Origin: a virus
Reading direction: 5' to 3' (one strand)
Length of the DNA: 64,000 nt
Virus record (IMG/VR): IMGVR_UViG_3300013093_000029
Span: 27,255 to 91,254 of that record
How positions within the stretch are numbered: position 1 is the stretch's first letter; every line of letters begins with the position of its first letter. Under the pieces are notes generated by a model that ran no database searches, had not been told where the DNA came from, and worked only from the letters and a program-made list of their open reading frames with translations. Made by a program: the position numbers and the translations under genes. This document shows positions 31,924 through 43,800 of the stretch, in pieces.

Positions 31924-33996
31924 ATGGCATTAGATCATAGAGTTGGCAATAAGGTTGTTAAAAATGCTCGTCGCGAAGAAGCATCAGGTACTCGCGTTGA
32001 TCCTTATCCATATATAGGCATTGTTAAAAATAATTTAGATCCAACACGTAGCGGACGTTTACAAGTTTATATTCCAGATCTAGGTGGTCCACCGGATGAT
32101 CCTAAAAACTGGCGCACAGTAAGTTATAGTAGTCCGTTTATGGGATATACTAGTCAGACAGAACTTTCAACAGATCGCCCACCCACTACTAACGCATTTG
32201 GCACAGTTCATCATACCTATGGTATGTGGATGGTCCCGCCTGATGTGGGTATAGAAGTTATTTGTATTTTTATCGCGGGTGACCCTCTACGTGGATACTG
32301 GATAAGCTGTGTTAATCCTAACCTTAGCCACTACATGGTTCCTGGTCTAGCTGGAACGCAAAATGTCGATCTTACTAGCCTAACGCCAGGACAACGTAAA
32401 ACAGTTCAAGACGGTGATATCTTACCAGTAGTTGAATTTAATGAATATACCAGCGACTTTACTAATGCCGCTTTTTACAATAACAATAAACCAGTACACA
32501 CATATCAATGGGCAATATATCAAAAGCAAGGTCTAGATAAAGACGTCGTACGTGGCCCACAATCTAGTAGTAGTCAACGTGAAAGTCCTAGTTATGTATT
32601 TGGTATTAGTACACCGGGTCGTCCTGTAAATGATCCAGCAGATGATACTAACTATTTGTCAAACCTCACAACAGGTACAATAGATCCTAAGTACAATACT
32701 GTAAAATCACGTAAAGGTGGCCATGTATTTGTTATGGACGATGGTTCTACCCTAGGTGATGATCAACTTATACGTTTACGTACCGCAGGTGGACATCAGA
32801 TATTAATGCACGATTCGAACGAGTCGTTATATATTTCTCATGCTAATGGCTATAGCTGGGTTGAACTAACTAAGGACGGCAAGATTTTAGCCTACAGTAA
32901 GAACGGCATGGCTTTGCGTACAGAAGGCGATTTTAATATTGTGGCAGGTGGTGACTTTAACCTTGATGTAACAGGTAAAATTAACATTAAATCAGGTGCT
33001 AGCGTAGCATTAGAAACACCGTTGGCAAACTTTCTTGTAGCTGGTAAGTTAAGTGTAACAGCCACAGGTGGAACAGAATTAAAAACAGGATCATTTAAAG
33101 TAGATAGTGATGGCAAAATAGGTCTTAATGCAGGTGGTCCTATCGCTGTCCAAGGTGCAAGTTTTAAACAACAAAGTGGAGGTACAGATTCACTTAAAGC
33201 ACTGACTCCTATTACACCTAACAAACTACCAGATACAGCATCAACAGGTGCTAGCTGGGTTAGTACTCCTGGTAAGTTAGAAACTATTGCTACAGTGGCA
33301 CCAACACATGAACCATATGCTCGAGGTACTAAGGCCACAGCATTTACTCCATCTAGCCCTGGAATTCAACCGGGCGGCTATAGCGGTAGTGTTGATCAAA
33401 CTAAACAAAATGATACATCTGGAGTAAAAAATCCAGCAGGTCTTAAAGATATACGCAATCAGCCTGCGGCAACTAATGCTGTAGCAAATCTAACCAAAGA
33501 TCAAACAACAGCATATCTCGCACAGATAGGCAAGAGTGAAAGTGGTGGTAACTATAATACCACTAACCAATTAGGCTATGTGGGCAAATATCAATTTGGT
33601 TGGCCTGCACTCTTTGATGGTGGCTATATTAAGAGCACAGTTAAAAGTAATGCAGGTCTACAAAATCCAAATGCCTGGACTGGCAAGAATGGCATTAGTA
33701 GTGTACAAGACTGGCTAAACAACGGCAACGAACAAGAAGCCGCTATGTTGGTATATACCCAAAGAAACTATACTAGTATGTGTAATATTGGTGCTGTATC
33801 AGCTGACCAAAGTCCGGAAGATGTTGCAGGTATGTTGGCATGCGCACACTTACTAGGCCCAGGCGGTGCTAAACAATGGCGTAATGGGCAAGGTGGATCA
33901 GACGCTAATGGAACCACAGGTGATACATACTTCCAAAAAGGCAAATATGCTGTAGCTGTGCTAGCCCCACAATTACAGTCAGTAAATAACGGCTAA
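31924..33996 (+). CDS. gp5: Baseplate hub spike with lysozyme-like domain, gp5-like
   Basis: Residues about 25-130 form the OB-fold (PYPYIGIVKNNLDPTRSGRL, VYIPDLGG, then MWMVPPDVGIEVICIFIAGD), the hub-binding part of T4 gp5. Residues about 280-420 are short beta repeats (GGDFNLDVTGKINIKSGASV) typical of the needle beta-helix. Residues about 530-690 contain GKSESGGNYNTTNQLGYVGK and YQFG, a lytic transglycosylase-type catalytic layout with a Glu at the start. T4 gp5 has its lysozyme domain in the middle; here it is at the end. Length 690 against T4 575. Confidence 0.88.
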   Translation: MALDHRVGNKVVKNARREEASGTRVDPYPYIGIVKNNLDPTRSGRLQVYIPDLGGPPDDPKNWRTVSYSSPFMGYTSQTELSTDRPPTTNAFGTVHHTYGMWMVPPDVGIEVICIFIAGDPLRGYWISCVNPNLSHYMVPGLAGTQNVDLTSLTPGQRKTVQDGDILPVVEFNEYTSDFTNAAFYNNNKPVHTYQWAIYQKQGLDKDVVRGPQSSSSQRESPSYVFGISTPGRPVNDPADDTNYLSNLTTGTIDPKYNTVKSRKGGHVFVMDDGSTLGDDQLIRLRTAGGHQILMHDSNESLYISHANGYSWVELTKDGKILAYSKNGMALRTEGDFNIVAGGDFNLDVTGKINIKSGASVALETPLANFLVAGKLSVTATGGTELKTGSFKVDSDGKIGLNAGGPIAVQGASFKQQSGGTDSLKALTPITPNKLPDTASTGASWVSTPGKLETIATVAPTHEPYARGTKATAFTPSSPGIQPGGYSGSVDQTKQNDTSGVKNPAGLKDIRNQPAATNAVANLTKDQTTAYLAQIGKSESGGNYNTTNQLGYVGKYQFGWPALFDGGYIKSTVKSNAGLQNPNAWTGKNGISSVQDWLNNGNEQEAAMLVYTQRNYTSMCNIGAVSADQSPEDVAGMLACAHLLGPGGAKQWRNGQGGSDANGTTGDTYFQKGKYAVAVLAPQLQSVNNG

Positions 33997-34004
33997 ATAT
34001 TACT

Positions 34005-34382
34005 ATGGCTACAGTATATAAAGGTTTTAGTACAATAGGTCCAAGTAACAATTTCCGTTTAACGGATTTTGACCTAATCAAACAGGATATTATTAACCAC
34101 TTTAACATTCGTAAAGGTGAGAAATTAATGAATCCTAACTTTGGTACGATTATATGGAATGTACTATATGAGCCATTCACTGAAGATCTAAAAAGTGTAA
34201 TTATCACAGATATCACAGCCGTTGCTGGCTATGATCCTCGTGTGAGCTTTGATAACATTATTGTTACAGAATATGATCAGGGCATACAAATAGAACTACA
34301 ATTACGCTACGTTTTAACCAATCAAGTCAACACTATGCTGCTTAATTTTAACGGCACAACACAGAAACTATCCGTGATGTAA
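34005..34382 (+). CDS. gp25: Baseplate wedge protein, gp25-like
   Basis: A 125-residue protein with LTDFDLIKQDIINHFNIRKG, EKLMNPNFGTIIWNVLYEPF and IIVTEYDQGIQIELQLRYV, the compact gp25/GpW fold conserved in contractile tails and type VI secretion sheaths. T4 gp25 has 132 residues. It lies between gp5 and gp6 as in many T4-like marine phages. Confidence 0.94.
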   Translation: MATVYKGFSTIGPSNNFRLTDFDLIKQDIINHFNIRKGEKLMNPNFGTIIWNVLYEPFTEDLKSVIITDITAVAGYDPRVSFDNIIVTEYDQGIQIELQLRYVLTNQVNTMLLNFNGTTQKLSVM

Positions 34383-34405
34383 TTAACTACGCTGTTTATT
34401 TCTAA

Positions 34406-34413
34406 GATAAATA
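34406..34413 (+). promoter_or_regulatory. Candidate late promoter (GATAAATA)
   Basis: GATAAATA on the plus strand, 20 bases before the gp6 ATG, in the 51-base gap after gp25. Confidence 0.5.
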
Positions 34414-34433
34414 CATTATATTAGGAATAAAGT

Positions 34434-37400
34434 ATGGCAACCACAACGAGACAGACTAGTTTATTAGTCGCAGAAGACTGGACTAAACTATATCAAACGT
34501 TCCGCAACGCAGACTTTCAAAGTTACGACTATGAAACGCTACGTGCTTCGATGATCAGTTATCTTCAATTATACTATCCTGAAGATTTTAACGATTACAT
34601 TGAAAGTTCTGAATTTATTGCGCTAATTGATATGATTTCCTTCTTAGGACAATCATTAGCCTTCCGCGGCGATTTAAATGCTCGTGAAAACTTTATCGAT
34701 ACAGCACAACGTCGTGACAGTATCTTAAAATTAGCACGTCTGATCTCATATAATCCTAAACGTAATATTAACAGCAAAGGCTATTTAAAATTTGACAGTG
34801 TGTCAACTACAGAAACAGTATATGATAGCAACGGGATTAATCTAAGCAATCTAATTATCAATTGGGCCGATAGTGCTAACAGTAATTGGTTAGAACAATT
34901 TACTATCGTATTAAATGCGGCACTACAAAGCAATCAAGTAATTGGTAAACCAGCTAGTAGTCAAATTATTGCTGGAGTAACTACAGAAGAATATAACATA
35001 AATTATATTCCTAGTAGACTAGCTATCTATCCATTTAAATCTACAGTTGGTGGTACCAGCATGGATTTTGAATTTGTAAGCCCAACCACTACAGGCCAAA
35101 ATTATGTTTATGAGGCAGCACCATTTATAAGTGCACCATTTAATTTCCTATATAAAAATGACGGTCTAGGTAATGGTAGCAACAACACAGGCTATTTCTT
35201 ATACTTTGTACAAGGTACACTACAAAGTCAAGACTTTAATTTTGCAGAAAGTATTCCAAATCGCACCTATAGTATCAACGCTAATAATATCAACAATAGT
35301 GATATTTGGCTTTATATGGTAAACAGTGATGGCACATTGGGTGAGATGTGGACACAAACTCCTGCTGTGGCTAACACTAATGTTATCTATAATAATAGTT
35401 CAACACGTGACATTTATCAAGTTAATACACGTGCTAGTGATCAAATTGATCTAGTATTCGGTGACGGCGCATTTGCGACCATTCCACAAGGTAATTTCCG
35501 TTTATACTATAGAATATCAAACGGTCTACAATACAAAATTACACCTGACGAAATGCAAGGTGTGGTTATGTCACTTAACTACCTAAGTCAATCAGGTCGT
35601 GTAGAAGTATTAAACATTACAGCTAGTCTACAGTATACAATTGCTAATGCAACTACACGTGAAAGTCTGGACGAGATTAGACAAAAAGCGCCGCAACAAT
35701 TCTATACACAGAATCGTATGATCACAGGTGAAGACTACAACATCTTACCTTATACGCTATTCTCAAACATTTTAAAAGTAAAAGCTGTTAACCGTACTAG
35801 TTCTGGTATTAGTCGTTATCTTGATGTTATTGACGTAACAGGCAAATATTCTAGTACTAATATTTTTGCTGAAGATGGCATATTGTATCGTGATAATTTT
35901 ACCAGCACATTCAGCTTTGATTATTATACATCAAATGACATTTATCGTGTTATCTACGATCAAGTTGCTCATATAGCGCAGGCATCAGAAACACTTCAAT
36001 TGTTCTATGCTGACTATCCACTGATTACATTAACTAACATCTATTGGCATACATCGACAACTATTGCTAATGGTAGCACAGGTTACTTTGTTGACGTAAA
36101 CGGAAATATTTTACAAATCGGCAACTATGTTGCTAACAGTAACAAATATATTCAACAAGGTAGTATTGTTAGACTTAGTGCAGGTCCAGGAAACTACTTT
36201 AACAGTCAAAATTATGTTCAAACAGGAACACCAAGCAAACCGGGTGACAAATATTATATCTACGCAGCTATCGAATTGGTTGATGCTGATGGTACTAATA
36301 GTGGTCAAGGTAACCTTGCTAGTGGTGCAGGACCTGTAACTATTAACCAAGTTATTCCAGCAACAGGGCTTAACGGATCAGCGCAAACAATCATTGGTGA
36401 CAAAGTATTTGCTGTATTTAATAACAACTTTTCTAATACCTTAGTACAATCAATGGTAGGTTACATACAGGCCTATGCTAACTTCGGTCTACGTTATGAT
36501 ACATCAACAGGTGCTTGGACTATTATTCTGCCAGGCAATTTAAATTTAAACGGTGAGTTTGACTTAACTTATGCAGGCGATACTAGTGGGCAAGCATTAG
36601 ACAGCAGCTGGATTATTGCATTCCAGACAGTAGGTAAAACTTATACAGTACTATATCGTGGGTTAAGCTATATTTTTGAAAGTGTCCAAGAAACTAATTT
36701 TTATTATGACGGCACAACTAAGATTTACGACTCTAAGACAGGACTAACAGTTCACGACCAAGTTAAAGTATTAAAAGTTAATAGTAATCCAGATGACAAT
36801 AATCCATTGGCTCTGGACTATACTTGGTATATTAATAAGGCCATTACTGAAGTTGATGGTTATGTAGATATTAATAAAATTTCCGTGACATTTAGTGATA
36901 ATAACAATGACGGTATTCCAGATAATCCTGAATTATTTGATCTTATTGTTAATCCAAGTGTAAACACCATTGACAAATATGTGTATTTCCAAGAAACTGT
37001 GGGGTATGATAACTTTACAGTTCAAACTCCTGTAGACAACGCTACAGTTATTTCGATGTACTCTACATTGCGTGCTATTGAACAGGCTAAAACACTATAT
37101 CAAAATGGACAATTGTTCTATATTCCGGCAATTGATACATTCTATCAATTAAGTGTAAGTGGTGCTGTTTATACTGTTTCTGAAGTTACTGGTTATACAG
37201 CTAAATTAGGTCGTCAAGACCTGTACTTCCAATATCGTCATAACAGTCCAAATAATAGACGTATCGATCCCAGTCCTAATAATATTATTGACTTATATGT
37301 ATTAACACAACAATATACGGCAGATTATCTAGCTTGGATACAAGATACATCGGGTCAAGTTACACAACCAATTGCACCCACTAGCGAAGAATTAGAATCA

Positions 37401-37853
37401 GATTATAGCACACTAGATAACTATAAGGCCATCAGTGATACTATCATTTACAATCCTGCGGCATTTAAACCCTTGTTCGGTGCCAAAGCAGACCCAACAC
37501 TACAAGCAACATTTAAAGTAGTTAAGAATCCTAATGTAGTTATTAGTGATAATGAAGTTAAAACAAGTTTGATTGCTGCAATCAATAGTTATTTTGATGT
37601 AGCAAATTGGGACTTTGGTGAAACATTCTACTTCAGTGAATTAGCAAGTTATTTGCATGTTCAATTAGCTCCAAACGTTTCAAGTATTATCCTTGTTCCA
37701 GCTAACCAAGCAGAAGTATTTGGCAGTTTGTTACAGGTAAATGCTAATATCAATGAAGTTATTACAAGTGCAGCCACAGTTGATAATGTACAAATTATCA
37801 CAGCAATTACAGCAGCACAAATAAATCAAACTGGTACAGTAATAGTAGCTTAA
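34434..37853 (+). CDS. gp6: Baseplate wedge protein, gp6-like, 1139 aa
   Basis: The N-terminus has the hallmark gp6 blocks: YDYETLRASMISYLQLYYPE (about 31-50), FNDYIESSEFIALIDMISFL, GDLNARENFIDTAQRRDSIL and KLARLISYNPKRNINSKGYL. Around 400-440 it has ITASLQYTIANATTRESLDE, IRQKAPQQFYTQNRMITGED, the conserved J/gp6-type 'AP...Y..QNRMIT.EDY' element shared with other contractile-tail baseplates. Length 1139 against T4 660, because of beta-rich inserts in the second half. It forms the wedge ring with gp25 and gp53. Confidence 0.93.
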   Translation: MATTTRQTSLLVAEDWTKLYQTFRNADFQSYDYETLRASMISYLQLYYPEDFNDYIESSEFIALIDMISFLGQSLAFRGDLNARENFIDTAQRRDSILKLARLISYNPKRNINSKGYLKFDSVSTTETVYDSNGINLSNLIINWADSANSNWLEQFTIVLNAALQSNQVIGKPASSQIIAGVTTEEYNINYIPSRLAIYPFKSTVGGTSMDFEFVSPTTTGQNYVYEAAPFISAPFNFLYKNDGLGNGSNNTGYFLYFVQGTLQSQDFNFAESIPNRTYSINANNINNSDIWLYMVNSDGTLGEMWTQTPAVANTNVIYNNSSTRDIYQVNTRASDQIDLVFGDGAFATIPQGNFRLYYRISNGLQYKITPDEMQGVVMSLNYLSQSGRVEVLNITASLQYTIANATTRESLDEIRQKAPQQFYTQNRMITGEDYNILPYTLFSNILKVKAVNRTSSGISRYLDVIDVTGKYSSTNIFAEDGILYRDNFTSTFSFDYYTSNDIYRVIYDQVAHIAQASETLQLFYADYPLITLTNIYWHTSTTIANGSTGYFVDVNGNILQIGNYVANSNKYIQQGSIVRLSAGPGNYFNSQNYVQTGTPSKPGDKYYIYAAIELVDADGTNSGQGNLASGAGPVTINQVIPATGLNGSAQTIIGDKVFAVFNNNFSNTLVQSMVGYIQAYANFGLRYDTSTGAWTIILPGNLNLNGEFDLTYAGDTSGQALDSSWIIAFQTVGKTYTVLYRGLSYIFESVQETNFYYDGTTKIYDSKTGLTVHDQVKVLKVNSNPDDNNPLALDYTWYINKAITEVDGYVDINKISVTFSDNNNDGIPDNPELFDLIVNPSVNTIDKYVYFQETVGYDNFTVQTPVDNATVISMYSTLRAIEQAKTLYQNGQLFYIPAIDTFYQLSVSGAVYTVSEVTGYTAKLGRQDLYFQYRHNSPNNRRIDPSPNNIIDLYVLTQQYTADYLAWIQDTSGQVTQPIAPTSEELESDYSTLDNYKAISDTIIYNPAAFKPLFGAKADPTLQATFKVVKNPNVVISDNEVKTSLIAAINSYFDVANWDFGETFYFSELASYLHVQLAPNVSSIILVPANQAEVFGSLLQVNANINEVITSAATVDNVQIITAITAAQINQTGTVIVA

Positions 37854-37871
37854 TAGAAAAACGGAACCATA

Positions 37872-40800
37872 ATGGCAACAAGAAAAACCTATAAATTTTT
37901 ACCTACAGTATTTCAAAGCGATACGAATAAGAAATTCCTAGCCGCTACGATGGATCAGTTAGTAACTGAACCTAATTTAGAAACGCTGTATGGATATATT
38001 GGTCGTAAATTTGCTCCTACTTATAGGTCAGGTGATAGTTATGTTATTGAAAATAACACTACTAGACAAGACTATCAATTAGAACCTGCGGTGGTAATTC
38101 GCAATAATCAAAACGATGTTACCTTTGTTGCAGATTATGTAGACCTACTAGACAAGATTGGTTATTATGGTGGATTAACTAATGATCATAGTCGCTTGTT
38201 CCAACAAGAATACTATTCATTTGATCCTAAGATTAGTTTTGATAAATTAATCAACTTTAGTCAATACTATTGGATACCTAATGGTCCTGATCCAGTGGGG
38301 GTAAGCACGACTGGAGTTCAATTAACAGAAACATACACTGTAACACGTGATGCAGCAAACGGTCGTTATGTCTATACTACTAACGGTGTAGTTGATAATA
38401 GTATTACACTTGCACGCGGAGGTTCTTATCAATTTGTTGTAGATCAACCAGGTGTACCATTCTGGATACAAACAGAAACAGGTATAGATGGTGTAATAAG
38501 TGCTACACCGACACTAAGCTCACGTAACATATATGGTGTAACCAACAATGGTACAGACGTAGGCACTATTACATTTAACGTACCACAAATTACAGGGCAA
38601 GATCGTTGGGTAAACATGCAGACTGTTTTCAATGCAGATTATGCTACTCCTATCCCATACACTCAATTATCAAACAAAACGCTTAGCCAGTTCCTAGCCG
38701 CGTATCCACAATACGGTGGCATCACAGGACAATTAAATGGCAAATACACAATCTTTGTTGATGTAAGCTCATGGTCTAATGTCGGTGAAGCCGCGTGGAC
38801 TAATCCTACTGTAGTAGATGATGATGGTGATGTAATTCCAGGATATGATGCCGGAATAGTTATCCCTAATGCACAACGATATAATGTATGGCGTGTGGTT
38901 TATGTTGATCTGGGTCAAAAATTACGTCTAGATACGCCTATTGCGGCCGATGTTGCCGCAGGCTCAAGTCTAACTGTAGGTGGTAATGTAACTGTATTAT
39001 CATATGATGCTGTAGCTGGACAACAATATGTTTATATTCCTAGCAGTGTAGACGTACCAGCTAATGCCACAGTTAAACGTACTGATGTAGTAACATCATT
39101 GTCAGCAACACAATCAGGAACAAATTATATCACAGTAACATCAACAGTTGGATTAGAAGCTAAAATGCCTGTGGTATTTGTAGGCAATCCTGCTACCGGC
39201 GGAATTGTATCAGGCACTACTTATTATATTAGTCAGGTAATTGATCAACGAACATTTACTATCAGTGCAACATCTGGAGGTAGTGTATTTGCGTTAACTA
39301 CTGACACTGGTATTATGGCTGTTACAGCATCTTACACTGAAATTTTACCAAGCACTATGGTAGTAAGCATATCTAAAGGTGATCCACTATTAAAATTAGT
39401 TCACACACAAACTGTAAATGTAAATGAACAAGTATATATTAAGATTGGTCTAGTAAATGCTAATAAAAAATTCTATAAAGACTATGATGGATTCTTTTAT
39501 GAATCACCGTTGATCACAGCACCTATTAGTCAACTATGGATTCAAGATGGTAGTCTTGCTGAAATCTACTCTCCGATTAAACTCGTAGACTATTCCGGTT
39601 GGACGATTGACGTTGAAAATGACATTATTGGCCAACAAAATTATACAAGTCCTAATGGAGTTGAATTTACCACAGGTCTTAAAGTACAATTTGGTGACGA
39701 CGTAACTCCTGCATACTATCAAAATTCTCAGTTCTATGTAGAACAAGTGGGTGATCAAAATGAAGGTATTCAACTAGTAAAAGTGGATGAACTAGTAACA
39801 CCTGAATTATACAATGACGAAATAGCTATCAATTACCCAGGTGAATATTTCCCTGACTATATTACAATTAACCGTGCTAGTAAAGATCGTAACGCATGGT
39901 CACGTAATAATCGTTGGTTCCATATAGATGTAATTACAGCTACAGCGGCCTATAATGGCACTGTACCTACATTTTCAAATGGTATACGCGGTCAACGCCC
40001 TATTGTACAATTTGAAGTTGATTTGCAATTGTTTAATGCTGGACGTATTGCTAAATTGCCTATTGACATTTTAGATACTACTATCCAGGACGCATTTACA
40101 CAATTACAAGGGCAATCTTATACTAATGTATTTGGTATAGACCTATTTGACAGCAACGGAAATCCATTATATCCAAACGGCTTACGTGTTATTTTTGGTG
40201 CAGATAACGATCCACTTGTTAAAAATAAAATATATCTATTAACACTAGTACAATATAGTGTTGATCAATTCCAACAACCAACAGGCACATATTACATTCA
40301 ACTTACCAAAGCAGATGATGGTGACGTAAGTGCTTATGATACTACCGTAGTTAATCTTGGCATACATAAAGGTAGCCAATGGTGGTATGATGGTATTAAT
40401 TGGAATTCGAGTCAACAAAAAACATATCTACAACAACCGCCGTTATTTGATGTATTAGACAGTACTATAGATTTAACCACAGGTAATATAGTTGAGGGTA
40501 AGAGCCTAAGTCAATATACACGTAGCACATTTGTTGGTACACAAATATTTGGATACAATCGTGTAACTACAGGAACAGCAGATATAGTATTAAGTAGAGG
40601 TCCAGTAGCACCTATTCTTGATGCTAATGGTAATTCTATTACTGATTTCTATTTAAGTTATAAAAACTTCGCCACTCAAGGTGATATTAATTTCCAAAAC
40701 TTCTTTAATACTGATACCTTCAGTTACTTTAACGATGCTGGAAAAATTATTACAGAGAATGTTAATGTTGGATATATTCAAAAGATTCTAGATAATCAAA

Positions 40801-43800
40801 CATTGGTACCAAAAAATACTTGGTTAACAGTACCTGAGCAAAGTAAACAATATCAATTATTCAGTTATGTGTATAATGGAACCAATAATCCATTTGCAAT
40901 TGATATTGCTCCAGCAAGCGGTGAACAAAGTATTCCGTATGTTAAAGTTTTCCGAAACTTTGCTTATGTGACTCCGTCTAATTGGTCATTGGCAAATAAC
41001 GCCGTTACTATATCGTCTACACTGTCTACTAATGATCAAATTGATATTTTAGTATATAGCGATGAAGTTAGTAAAACAGCATTTTACCAAGTACCACAAA
41101 ATCTAGACTTAAATGCGCAAAACGTTGACATCGATATGTTGACCCTAGGCCAATTGCGTAATCACCTAGTAGGACTGGCACAGAACAGTACTATCGTTAC
41201 TGGTGATGTATTAGCACAAAGTAATCTACGTGATGTTGATATTAAACAGCAAGGAGGTACTATTCTTAAACATAGTGCTCCTACTCCTTATGCTAGTTTA
41301 TTCTTAATTGACGACCAAGCTAACTTTATCAACAGTGTTCGCTATGCTCAACAAGAATATACTAAATTTAAAAACAAGTTCTTAGAATTAAGTATAAGTC
41401 TTGAAGGTATCGATCCTACAGATCCAGTGACTAGTGTTGATACAATTTTAACAAAAATAAATCAAGTTAAAAATAAATCATTCCCTTGGTACTATAGTGA
41501 TATGGTACCTTACGGTCCACTAAAAAATATTGTAGGCCAAATTGGCAATGTTGATGGATTTGAAATATTTGATCCATTAAAAACTAATTATGAAATTACA
41601 GCTATTTTTAACGATACACAATTAAGCAATCAAGCTGTACTAGTTTATCAAAATAATCAACAGTTAGTCAACGGAGTAGATTATAGTTTTAGTACAGATA
41701 CTCCGAGTATTAATTTTAATGTAACATTAAATGTTGGCGACATTATTAAGATTGTTGAATATAGCAATACTGATGGTAATTATATACCAGAGACTCCTAC
41801 TAAACTAGGTTTATGGCCAAGCTATATTCCAGAAATATTTTTAGATGACACATATAGAACACCAACTACAGTTATCCGTGGACACGATGGTAGTGTTACA
41901 CCTAGCTTCGGTGACTACCGTGATCAATTCTTATTAGAATTGGAACTACGTATCTATAATAATATCAAGTTACCTGCAAATACAACATTCAGCGATATTT
42001 TTGCTGTAATACCGGGTAAATTTAGATCAAGTGATTATACTCTGGCTGAACTAGATCAAATTCTGAGTAAGAGTTTCTTAACTTGGATAGGCAATAACAA
42101 ACTTGACTATAGTACAAACAATACATTTAATTCCAATGATCCATTTACATGGAACTATGCGACAAGTCATGATCGTATCAGCAATGAATTACTACCAGGT
42201 AGTTGGCGTGCCTGTTACCAATATTTCTATGACACATATCGTCCACATCTAACACCATGGGAAATGCTGGGCTTTACAAGTATGCCAAATTGGTGGGAAG
42301 GTTTCTATGGTCCGGCACCATACACTGGTGGTAATACTGTTCTATGGGATGACTTAGAAGCAGGAAATATTCGTTATGGTGCTCGTCAAGGAATTGACCT
42401 ACACTATGCTCGCCCCGGACTATCATCAGTAATTCCTGTGGATGCTAACGGCAATTTACTAAGCCCGGCACAAATACTTTGCCAAACATTTAATAGTAAA
42501 CGTTCTGGTGCAGCATGGGCGGTAGGACAACAAGGTCCTGTAGAATTTGCTTGGCGTATGAGTAGTGACTTCCCTTATGCTGTTCAGCAGGCATTGGCAT
42601 TAGCAAAACCAGCTAAGTATTTTGGTACACTAATCGATGTAACCACATACTCTCCACTAAATGCCTTGTATACATATACAACTAGTTTAGAAGGTATTAC
42701 CACAGAAGTTACACAATATCTAGAAGCTACTACAAATCAACCAATAACACAATCGGCTATTGATTTTAATGGTGATACTACATCAGGTACTACCTATCGT
42801 GGTGCTGGGTATATTAACTGGATTGCCAATTATTTAATCAATCAAGGTGTAACTCCTTCTACATATTTGTTGTCTTTAATACAAGATTTCCAAGTCAATT
42901 TAACTTACAAAGTAAGTGGTTTTACTGATCAAAATTATCTAGAAGTCCTTGCTGAACAAGTTAGTCCAACAAGTACTAACGATAGCATTCTTATACCTAA
43001 CGAAAATTACACAGTATACCTAAATGAGAAACCTGTACCTATAGATGAAATTGTTTACAGTGCGGTGATCATTGAAAAAACAACCAACGGCTACACAGTT
43101 CGTGGCTACGACCTGTTTAATAGTTACTTTACAATTATTCCTAGTGTTGTGAATAACAATGCTAGTCAGATTAAAGTATTAAACAGTACCGCAACAATCT
43201 ACAAAGACTATCAAAATGTACTAATGAATGTGCCGTACGGTTACGAATTTACTACACAACAACAAGTAGTTGACTTTATGATCAGCTATGAACGTTATCT
43301 AATGTCACAGGGTTGGACATTCACTGATGTAGATCCTCAACTAAGTGAAATTAAAGATTGGAGATTGAGCAGTAAAGAATTCTTATACTGGGCACAACAA
43401 GGTTGGAAACCGGGCAGTATTTTGGTAGTAAGTCCTGTTTCAAATAGCCTAAATGCTATTACCAGCGGTAGCATAACAGAAGGTATTGAAGACAGCCAAT
43501 ACGGTAGTCGTGTTGTTGACCAAAACTTTAACTTAGTTAAAAATAACAAATATACTGTATACAGAACACCTACAGAATTCAATGTACAACTACAGGATCC
43601 TGCTAGTGTTATTGGTTATGTAAAAGTATCATTGGTTCAGTATGAACACTCATTGATATTTGATAATACCACAGTGTTTAATGATGTTATCTATCAACCA
43701 GAAAGCGGTAACCGTCAATTCCGTTTAAAACTAATCGGCCAACGCACAGCTAACTGGAATGGTAGTTTGAGTCCAGAAGGGTTTATATATAACAATGGTC

